This document shows positions 1-5,671 of a stretch of 5,671 nucleotides of DNA, in pieces. The notes beneath the pieces are model-generated. The model was not told the DNA's origin, did not search any database, and saw nothing but the letters and a program-made list of their open reading frames with translations. The translations under genes and the position numbers were made by a program. The DNA is taken from positions 1 through 5,671 of the forward strand of contig CAMFRR010000070.1 in assembly GCA_945982095.1 (NCBI GenBank), read 5' to 3'. Source of the DNA: an uncultured Bacteroidales bacterium. GTDB taxonomy: Bacteria > Bacteroidota > Bacteroidia > Bacteroidales > UBA932. The stretch's first letter is position 1; each line of letters begins with the position of its first letter.

Positions 1-1803
1 GCTTATTTCTGCCTCCAGAGCCGAGACTTGCTGCATTATCTTGCGCTGCTCCTTGGACACAAACTTCTTGCCCTCGGCAGCTGGTTTGACACTTTCCTGA
101 ACGGGCTGCACTTTAAGGGCTGAGGATGTCGTCTTGCTGCCTGCAGGACTTTCTGCACTGCGTTCCAACTCCCTGAGGCTCTCGAGCTTACGGTCGCGCA
201 GATAATCCTGCACCCCACCCAGATGCTCCTTTACCGCACCGTCCCTGAATTCATAGACCTTGTCCACAAGTCCATCCAGAAAATCCCTGTCATGACTTAC
301 AACCACTATTGTGCCATCATAAGCCGACAAGGCCTGCTTCAGAACATCCTTGCTGCGAATATCCATGTGGTTGGTAGGCTCGTCCAGACAGAGCAGATTG
401 TACGGCCTGAGCATGAGCCTGGCCATGGCAAGACGTGCACGTTCTCCACCGCTCAAGACACTCACCCTCTTGTCAATATCCTCACCTTTAAAAAGGAAGG
501 CGGCAAGTATATCCCTCAACTTGGTCCTGACCTCGCCCACTGCTATGTCATCGAGAGTACTGAATACGGTCTTGGTCTTGTCCAGCACATCCTCCTGATT
601 CTGCTCATAATAGCCCACAACCACATTATGTCCGCAGGCCGCAGTTCCGGAAACAGGGTCCAACTGTCTGTTTATCACTCTCATAAGAGTGGTCTTTCCT
701 TCGCCGTTACGGCCGACGAGGGCCACTTTCTCTCCCCTTCTTATTTCTATCTGGGCATCTTTGAAAACCATCTTCAATCCATGCTCAGACTCATAACCGA
801 CACAAAGGTCGCTAGCCTTGAACACAATGTCACCGCTGCGTGGAGCAGGGGGGAATTTTACATTCAGCTTGCTCTTGTCCTCAATATCTATCTCTATCCT
901 TTCAAGCTTTTCCAGGGCCTTGACACGGCTCTGCACCTGATTGGACTTGGTTGGCTTGTAGCGGAAGCGCTCGATGAAATCCTCAGTCTTTTCTATCATG
1001 CGCTGCTGGTTCTCATAGGCCGCACGTTGTTGTTCCATACGTTCAGCCCTGAGTTCCAGATATTTGGAATATGGAACCTTGTAATCATGAATATGCCCCA
1101 GCATTATTTCCACCGTCCTGTTCGTGACATTGTCCAGGAACTTGCAGTCGTGGGAAATGAGCACCAGGGAGCTGCGGCTCTGCTTGAGATATTCCTCCAG
1201 CCACTCTATGCTCTCAATGTCGAGGTGGTTCGTGGGCTCGTCCAGCAAAAGCACGTCTGGGTTTCGGAGCAGAATCTTGGCCAGTTCTATGCGCATATTC
1301 CAGCCCTGAGAGAAGGTCTCGGTATTGCGGGACAGCTCTGAGTCCTTGAAGCCCAGGCCCAGGAGGGTCTTGCGCGCCTGTACCATGGGTTGGTCGCTGT
1401 GGGTAATGGAGAGGCTGTCGGTGAGTTCGTTCATCCTCACAAGCAAGGCCATATATTCACGGCTTTCGTAATCCTTGCGCCCAGCAAGTTCTGCGTTTAT
1501 GGATTCCAGCTCTCTTTCCATCTTGTGCATATGGTCAAAGGCTGTCATAGCCTCTTCCAATACAGTGCGGCCACGATGATGCTCCATTATCTGCGGAAGA
1601 TAGCCTATGGTGCAGTCACTTGGCACGCTGACCTTGCCGCTGGTGGGGCTCTGCAGACCGCAAATCAGTTTGAGCAAAGTACTTTTGCCTGCACCGTTCT
1701 TTCCCACCAGGCCTATGCGGTCGCTCTCGCTGATATGGAAAGCAATATCATCGAGCAAGGTGAAACCACCATAGGACACGGTAAGATTATTTATTGAAAT
1801 CAT
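1..1803 (-). CDS. ABC-F family ATPase, YheS-like (3' end cut by window edge)
   Basis: Soluble protein with two fused ATP-binding cassettes and no membrane segments. The ABC-F family generally binds ribosomes near the E site and modulates or rescues translation; action on ribosomes here is inferred from family. The visible part is 601 codons from ATG at 1803 and is still open at base 1. In cassette 1, Walker A is GKNGAGKS (34-41), the Q-loop is YLPQ (Gln71), the signature is SQGW (165-168), Walker B is LLLDEPTNHLD with Asp188/Glu189, and the H-loop is His218. A charged helical linker follows (about 232-325). In cassette 2, Walker A is GRNGEGKT (364-371), the signature is LSGGE (450-454), Walker B is LDEPTNHMD with Asp474/Glu475, and the H-loop is His504. 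A Ser/Ala/Lys-rich tail (about 535-575) leads into a probable coiled coil. YheS-like proteins are about 640 residues, so roughly 40 are missing. The start overlaps the tatC stop. The first signature is non-consensus (Gln for Gly). Family is secure; the subfamily assignment is moderate. Confidence 0.93.
   Translation of the reverse strand, partial: MISINNLTVSYGGFTLLDDIAFHISESDRIGLVGKNGAGKSTLLKLICGLQSPTSGKVSVPSDCTIGYLPQIMEHHRGRTVLEEAMTAFDHMHKMERELESINAELAGRKDYESREYMALLVRMNELTDSLSITHSDQPMVQARKTLLGLGFKDSELSRNTETFSQGWNMRIELAKILLRNPDVLLLDEPTNHLDIESIEWLEEYLKQSRSSLVLISHDCKFLDNVTNRTVEIMLGHIHDYKVPYSKYLELRAERMEQQRAAYENQQRMIEKTEDFIERFRYKPTKSNQVQSRVKALEKLERIEIDIEDKSKLNVKFPPAPRSGDIVFKASDLCVGYESEHGLKMVFKDAQIEIRRGEKVALVGRNGEGKTTLMRVINRQLDPVSGTAACGHNVVVGYYEQNQEDVLDKTKTVFSTLDDIAVGEVRTKLRDILAAFLFKGEDIDKRVSVLSGGERARLAMARLMLRPYNLLCLDEPTNHMDIRSKDVLKQALSAYDGTIVVVSHDRDFLDGLVDKVYEFRDGAVKEHLGGVQDYLRDRKLESLRELERSAESPAGSKTTSSALKVQPVQESVKPAAEGKKFVSKEQRKIMQQVSALEAEIS
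1800..1803 (-). other. ATGA stop/start overlap between tatC and the ABC-F gene
   Basis: On the minus strand the four bases read ATGA, so the ABC-F ATG (1801-1803) shares bases with the tatC TGA (1800-1802). No Shine-Dalgarno-like sequence precedes this ATG; the upstream bases encode the TatC tail (KNKDLI). This arrangement usually means that ribosomes finishing the first gene re-initiate on the second. Coupling here is inferred from the arrangement. Confidence 0.85.
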
Positions 1804-2561
1804 ATCAGATCTTTGTTTTTGGGGCATAAAAGAATGCCCAGCTCGTAGAGCATATACAGAGGGCAGGACAGAATTATCATTGAAGCCGGGTCGGCAGGAG
1901 TTATGACAGCTGCAAGTATCATGACCAGTATGATGGCATAACGTCTGCCTTTACGCAACAAAGCCCTGTCTATCAAGCCCATTTTACCCAGCATCATCAT
2001 CAGCATAGGAAATTCGAAGACCAGTCCCAGCAAGAGCACCATGCTCACAAACATGCCCATGTAGCTCTGCAGCGAAAAGGTGTTCACGACGGTCTCGGAT
2101 ACGGTATATGCCTGAAAGAAATGCAGACACAGGGGCAACAGCACAAAATAGCCTACCAGAACGCCAAGATAAAAAAGCACTGTGCCCAGAAGGAATACCA
2201 GCATTGCAGGCTTCTTCTCCTTGTCGTAGAGGGCAGGCGCAATGAAACGCCATATTTCCCACAGCAGATATGGAAAGGCCAGCACAAAGGCCATTATGAA
2301 TGAGCTGCGCAGGTGCACCATAAACTGGCCTGCTATTTCCAGGTTCACCATGCTGATCTTCTGCTCCAGACCCAGCAAGGCATTTGTGATGAAACTGTCA
2401 GAAGCAGGTCTGAGAATAATGTCCTCAAACACGAACTCCTTGAAGCACAATGCCACGCACATCAACAGAAAGATAGCCGCAAGGGACCTCAGCAAGGTCC
2501 CCCGCAGCTCTTCCAGGTGGTCCCAGAAGCTCATCTCTTTCTGAGTCTGCTCCACAGGCAA
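1800..2561 (-). CDS. tatC: Sec-independent (twin-arginine) translocase subunit TatC
   Basis: Inner-membrane core of the Tat translocase; it binds the twin-arginine signal peptide and recruits TatA to export folded proteins. From the first possible start the protein is 253 residues. The N-terminal signal-peptide-binding motif is FWDHLEELR (12-20). The second cytoplasmic landmark is FIAPALYDKE (106-115), whose Glu115 matches the conserved glutamate of this loop. Glu183 in VFEFP matches the conserved glutamate of TM4. TPAD (221-224) precedes the last helix. Six hydrophobic segments lie near 22-42, 79-101, 119-143, 164-190, 207-221 and 226-246. The start is uncertain: TTG at 2561 is 3 bp after the tatA stop, GTG at 2555 would give MEQTQKEMSF, and ATG at 2534 would give MSFWDHLEELR. 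All three keep the functional core. The last four bases overlap the next gene as ATGA. Identity is very secure; the start is not. Confidence 0.95.
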   Translation of the reverse strand: MPVEQTQKEMSFWDHLEELRGTLLRSLAAIFLLMCVALCFKEFVFEDIILRPASDSFITNALLGLEQKISMVNLEIAGQFMVHLRSSFIMAFVLAFPYLLWEIWRFIAPALYDKEKKPAMLVFLLGTVLFYLGVLVGYFVLLPLCLHFFQAYTVSETVVNTFSLQSYMGMFVSMVLLLGLVFEFPMLMMMLGKMGLIDRALLRKGRRYAIILVMILAAVITPADPASMIILSCPLYMLYELGILLCPKNKDLI

Positions 2562-2564
2562 GGC

Positions 2565-2780
2565 TTATTTTCCTTCTTCGGAATTCTTACCGTCCGAACT
2601 CTTGTCGTCCAGGCTCTTCTGCACCTCATCCATTCCGGCCTTGAATTCCTTGACACCTTTTCCCAGGCCACGCATGAGTTCAGGTATCTTCTTACCACCG
2701 AAAAGAAGCAGAATCACAGCAACGATTATAATTATCTCCGTTGTGCCGATAAATAGCGGCAGTATTGCCAATATGCTCAT
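2565..2780 (-). CDS. tatA: Sec-independent (twin-arginine) translocase subunit TatA
   Basis: Small pore- or patch-forming Tat component that oligomerises at TatC when substrate arrives. It has 71 residues, normal for TatA. A short N-terminal segment ends in IGTTE, with Glu15 at the polar position ahead of a single membrane helix (about 16-26). The FGGKKIPEL hinge (27-35) follows, then an amphipathic helix (about 32-50, [13 protein letters not shown]) and a charged, disordered Asp/Ser/Lys/Glu tail. I chose ATG at 2780. A TTG two codons upstream (2786) extends the frame but offers no advantage. The gene starts 16 bp after the valS stop, and its TAA stop lies 3 bp before the first tatC start candidate, in the same frame. 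No tatB-like gene is visible, so this protein may serve both TatA and TatB roles, as in minimal TatAC systems. That role is inferred. Confidence 0.95.
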   Translation of the reverse strand: MSILAILPLFIGTTEIIIIVAVILLLFGGKKIPELMRGLGKGVKEFKAGMDEVQKSLDDKSSDGKNSEEGK

Positions 2781-2796
2781 AGTCAATAGTTTTATA

Positions 2797-5487
2797 TTAT
2801 TGTTCCAAAGCTTTGAGTGATGCCTCTATGGCAGCTATGCGCTCCAGGGCGTCACTCTCTTTCTTACGTTCTGAAGCAATTACGGCTTCAGGGGCATTAT
2901 TTACAAAACGCTCGTTGCTGAGCTTGCCTCTGACAGATGCAAGGAACTTCTGTTGATAGGCCAGATCTTTTTCCAGTTTTGCAATCTCCTCACTGACATT
3001 GATCTTGCCTGCCAGATCTACGCTCAACTTGGCAGTTCCTACCACTGCTGAGGCGGCATTTCCGCTAATGCTCTCCACAATAGCTACGTTTGCAAGACGT
3101 ACAACTACAGGAAGCATCATCTCAGGGAAATTCTCGACTGCCAGATTCAGGCTGTCCTTAGGGCTGAGGCCCTTGCTCTGACGCAGGTTACGTACGAATG
3201 CGACAGCCTGCTTTGCCAACTCGAAGTCATTGATGAAACTCTCCATATAGAAAGCAGGAGCCGGATAGCGCTGCAACATGATGGTACTGCCCTCCTTCCT
3301 GGTCTGCAGAGCCTGCCACAATTCCTCCGTAATGAATGGCATGAATGGATGGACAAGGCGCAGGAGCTTGTCGAAGAAGCCCAGGGTTGCGCTATATGTA
3401 ACTGCATCTATGCCACATCCATAACCAGGCTTGATAATCTCCAGGTACCATGAGCAGAACTCATCCCAGAAGAGCTTGTATATGGCCATGAGGGCATCGC
3501 TGATGCGGAATTTCTTGAAATGGTCTTCAACTGTCTCCACAGTCTGTGAAAGGAGATTGTCAAACCACTCTACTGCAAGGCGCGAGGCCTCAGGCTGTAT
3601 GATTTTGGCATCCACGTTCCAGCCCTGTACAAGACGGAATGCGTTCCACATCTTGCCGCAGAAATTTCGGCCCTGCTCAACCTGAGAATCATCATAGAGA
3701 ATGTCGTTGCCTGCACTTGAGCACAACATCATGCCCATACGCACGGCATCGGCTCCGTATTTCTCTATCAAGGTCAAAGGGTCAGGCGAGTTGCCCAGCT
3801 GTTTTGACATCTTGCGTCCAAGCTTATCACGCACAATTCCGGTAAAATAGACATTGCTGAACGGAACATCGCCCATATACTCCTCACCGGCCATAATCAT
3901 CCTGGCCACCCAGAAGAATATGATGTCAGGACCTGTAACAAGATCACTGGTAGGATAATAATAGCGTATCTGCTCATTGCCCGGATTATTTATGCCGTCA
4001 AAGAGGCTCACAGGCCAGAGCCAGCTTGAGAACCAGGTATCAAGGGCATCCTCATCACGCTGGAGCTGATCTGCAGTTATGTTTTCGTATCCCTCAATCT
4101 TGCGTGCCTTTTCAAGCGCCTCCTCAGGAGTCAAGGCTACCACGAATTTCTCTTCCTGACCTTCCTCGCAAGGGAGGAAATATGCCGGGATGCGGTGTCC
4201 CCACCAGAGCTGACGGCTTATGCACCAGTCCTGTATGTTCTCCAGCCAGTTGCGGTATGTAGTCACATATTTTGCAGGATGGAAGGTAATCTTGCCCTCA
4301 AGTACAGGAGGCAGGGCAATGTCTGCAAAGTGCTTCATCTTGAGGAACCACTGTTTGCACAGGCGTGGCTCGACTGCAGTATCCTGATTGCGCTCCGAAT
4401 AGCCAACCTTGTTCTGGTAATCTTCCACCTTCTCCAACAGTCCGGCCTGCTCGAGGTCAATGGCAATTTGACTGCGGCAGTCCATACGGTCCATGCCCAC
4501 ATAGATTCCGGCCTCGGGAGCAATTGTTCCGTTAGGATTGAAAATGTCTATGCTCTCCAGTCCATGAGTCTTGCCTAGGGCATAGTCATTCACATCATGT
4601 GCAGGAGTGACCTTAAGACAGCCAGTACCGAATTCCACGTCAACATAACGGTCCTCGATTACAGGAATCACCCTGTTCACGAGAGGGACGATGACCTTGT
4701 GGCCCTGCAGCCAGCGATTTTTAGGGTCCTTAGGGTTTATACACATTGCGGTATCACCCATAATGGTCTCAGGACGTGTCGTCGCAACTACGGCATAATA
4801 GCGTCCCTGGCCGTCAACATGCAGAACCTCCCCCTCTTCTCCTGTAGGAACTACAGGGTTGGTATCGGCATCGGCTACATAATACCTGAGATAATACAAT
4901 TTGGACTTCTCGTCGCGATAAATCACTTCCTCGGTAGAAAGTACAGTCTGGGCCTTAGGATCCCAGTTCACCATACGCAGTCCCCTGTATATCAATCCTT
5001 TGTCATAGAGGTCCACGAATACTCGCATAACGCTCTCGCTGCGGCTCTCATCCATGGTGAAGGCAGTACGGTCCCAATCACAGGAAGAACCCAGCTTCTT
5101 GAGCTGCTCCAGGATTATGCCGCCGTGCTCTTCCTTCCATTCCCAGGCATATTTGAGGAACTCCTCACGGGTCAAGTCACGTTTCTTTATGCCCATATTA
5201 GCCAGTTTGTTCACAACCTTGGCCTCAGTGGCTATGGAAGCATGGTCAGTGCCAGGTACCCAGCATGCATTATAGCCGGTCATTCTGGCATGGCGCACCA
5301 ATACATCCTGAATGGTGTTATTCAGCACATGGCCCATATGAAGAATGCCTGTAACGTTTGGCGGAGGTATCACTATGGTATAAGACGGACGCTCGTCCGG
5401 CTCACTGTGAAAAAACTTTTTCTCCAGCCAATAGGCATACCACTTGTCCTCTACGGCAGTGTGGTCATATCTTATGTCAAGTTCCAT
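2797..5487 (-). CDS. valS: Valine--tRNA ligase (ValRS)
   Basis: Class I cytoplasmic aminoacyl-tRNA synthetase that activates valine with ATP and charges tRNA-Val, with a hydrolytic editing site against mischarged threonine. It is complete at 896 residues, within the usual bacterial range. The HIGH-type motif is HMGH (50-53) within [12 protein letters not shown]. The CP1 editing domain covers about 190-360, with TTRPET (236-241) and HDVNDY (297-302). The catalytic half resumes with QLWWGHR around His431 and DTWFSS (483-488). The KMSKS-type loop is KMSKQ (559-563), followed by LGNSPDP. A helical anticodon-binding domain spans roughly 645-790. The last 70 or so residues form the basic coiled-coil tRNA-binding arm ([11 protein letters not shown] onward). 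ATG at 5487 is followed directly by the expected ValRS N-terminus and lies 18 bp after the maf stop; the bases before it are A-rich with no clear Shine-Dalgarno site. Gln in place of the final Ser of KMSKS is the only variation in a core motif I noticed. Confidence 0.98.
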   Translation of the reverse strand: MELDIRYDHTAVEDKWYAYWLEKKFFHSEPDERPSYTIVIPPPNVTGILHMGHVLNNTIQDVLVRHARMTGYNACWVPGTDHASIATEAKVVNKLANMGIKKRDLTREEFLKYAWEWKEEHGGIILEQLKKLGSSCDWDRTAFTMDESRSESVMRVFVDLYDKGLIYRGLRMVNWDPKAQTVLSTEEVIYRDEKSKLYYLRYYVADADTNPVVPTGEEGEVLHVDGQGRYYAVVATTRPETIMGDTAMCINPKDPKNRWLQGHKVIVPLVNRVIPVIEDRYVDVEFGTGCLKVTPAHDVNDYALGKTHGLESIDIFNPNGTIAPEAGIYVGMDRMDCRSQIAIDLEQAGLLEKVEDYQNKVGYSERNQDTAVEPRLCKQWFLKMKHFADIALPPVLEGKITFHPAKYVTTYRNWLENIQDWCISRQLWWGHRIPAYFLPCEEGQEEKFVVALTPEEALEKARKIEGYENITADQLQRDEDALDTWFSSWLWPVSLFDGINNPGNEQIRYYYPTSDLVTGPDIIFFWVARMIMAGEEYMGDVPFSNVYFTGIVRDKLGRKMSKQLGNSPDPLTLIEKYGADAVRMGMMLCSSAGNDILYDDSQVEQGRNFCGKMWNAFRLVQGWNVDAKIIQPEASRLAVEWFDNLLSQTVETVEDHFKKFRISDALMAIYKLFWDEFCSWYLEIIKPGYGCGIDAVTYSATLGFFDKLLRLVHPFMPFITEELWQALQTRKEGSTIMLQRYPAPAFYMESFINDFELAKQAVAFVRNLRQSKGLSPKDSLNLAVENFPEMMLPVVVRLANVAIVESISGNAASAVVGTAKLSVDLAGKINVSEEIAKLEKDLAYQQKFLASVRGKLSNERFVNNAPEAVIASERKKESDALERIAAIEASLKALEQ

Positions 5488-5505
5488 TATCTTTCTTAAT
5501 ATAAA
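5488..5505 (-). other. maf/valS intergenic spacer
   Basis: The 18-base spacer reads TTTATATTAAGAAAGATA on the coding strand. It is strongly A/T-rich with a purine run (AAGAAAGA) just before the valS ATG. This fits the A-rich leaders that replace a strong Shine-Dalgarno site in many Bacteroidota. I see no clear TAnnTTTG-type promoter box and no hairpin, so a separate valS promoter is not supported here. Confidence 0.4.
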
Positions 5506-5671
5506 TTATTTGAATTCCTCCAACAAGCTGTACAGAAGGTGGGTGGGCAAGCCCATTACGGTATAGAAAGAACCCCGTATGCCGTCTGAGCCTATCAGGC
5601 CTATCCACTCCTGTATGCCATAAGCCCCAGCTTTGTCAAGGGGCTTGTAATTTTCTATATAATAATCTATC
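5506..5671 (-). CDS. maf: Maf family nucleoside triphosphate pyrophosphatase (C-terminal part)
   Basis: Only the last 54 codons and the TAA stop are in the window; the start lies beyond the right edge. Maf proteins hydrolyse dTTP, UTP and modified pyrimidine nucleotides to monophosphates, and are proposed to clean the nucleotide pool. The fragment carries the family's C-terminal landmarks: YKPLDKAGAYGIQ, then EWIG, then a beta segment with SFYTVMGLP and a final helix ending in LLEEFK. The KAGAYGIQ block is typical of the YhdE-like (dTTP/UTP) branch rather than the YceF branch, but the substrate cannot be settled without the N-terminal half. The gene ends 18 bp before valS on the same strand and is probably cotranscribed with it. 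Confidence 0.9.
   Translation of the reverse strand, partial: IDYYIENYKPLDKAGAYGIQEWIGLIGSDGIRGSFYTVMGLPTHLLYSLLEEFK

Noticed and set aside
223..1797. Long plus-strand open frames (223-1341 and 1390-1797) opposite the ABC-F gene
   Set aside because: They are codon-aligned with the minus-strand gene, so they stay open simply because that gene uses few TTA, CTA and TCA codons. Their translations show no family motifs, while the minus strand shows two complete ATP-binding cassettes.
2313..2756. Plus-strand open frame spanning the tatC/tatA junction
   Set aside because: It lies opposite two well-recognised genes, has no recognisable motif, and its composition looks like an out-of-frame shadow.
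2781..2786. TTG at 2786 as the tatA start
   Set aside because: It adds only two residues before a good ATG at 2780 that gives a normal TatA N-terminus, and nothing nearby favours TTG.
2797..2830. AAGCTTTG near the end of valS as a Bacteroidota -7 promoter box (TAnnTTTG) for tatA
   Set aside because: The leading TA is missing and I find no TTTG-type -33 element at the expected distance upstream, so a tatA promoter is not supported.
4597..5499. A 300-codon plus-strand open frame opposite the 5' part of valS
   Set aside because: It is again codon-aligned with valS and explained by its avoidance of TTA, CTA and TCA. The translation has no recognisable domain, and the valS motifs on the other strand account for the sequence.
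5622..5646. Perfect 7-bp inverted repeat AAGCCCC/GGGGCTT with an 11-base loop
   Set aside because: It lies inside the conserved YKPLDKAGAY coding segment of maf, has no following T-run in the direction of transcription, and is best explained by codon content rather than by a terminator or regulator.

Overview
The window suggests a member of the Bacteroidota, most likely a Bacteroidales species. The evidence is the style of the Maf, TatA, TatC, ValRS and ABC-F proteins, the lack of clear Shine-Dalgarno sequences before the starts, A-rich or purine-rich bases just upstream of ATG codons, and base composition that looks roughly balanced. The genus cannot be fixed from the sequence alone, and the lineage call is an inference.

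All recognisable genes lie on the minus strand, so the biological order runs from high to low coordinates. It is: the 3' end of a maf-type nucleotide pyrophosphatase gene (5506-5671, cut by the right edge), complete valS (2797-5487), complete tatA (2565-2780), complete tatC (1800-2561 with the longest start), and a YheS-like ABC-F ATPase gene (1-1803, cut by the left edge before its stop). The gaps are 18 bp (maf/valS), 16 bp (valS/tatA) and 3 bp (tatA/tatC, if the TTG start is used). tatC and the ABC-F gene overlap by 4 bp (ATGA). No intergenic stretch exceeds 18 bp, and I see no convincing internal promoter or terminator. The simplest reading is one polycistronic unit that starts beyond the right edge and continues past the left edge.

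Functionally this is a housekeeping operon. Maf hydrolyses non-canonical or selected nucleoside triphosphates. ValRS charges tRNA-Val. TatA and TatC form a twin-arginine translocase for folded proteins in the inner membrane, with no tatB in view. The ABC-F protein probably acts on ribosomes. ValRS and ABC-F share a link to translation, but the Tat genes have no obvious link to it and appear to be expressed along with their neighbours.

I found no mobile element, CRISPR array, RNA gene or phage feature, and no sign of a new system. The points worth a second look are small: tatA and tatC share a reading frame and are separated only by one stop and one sense codon, tatC seems to need a non-ATG start or a start nine codons in, and the first ABC signature of the ABC-F protein is non-consensus.
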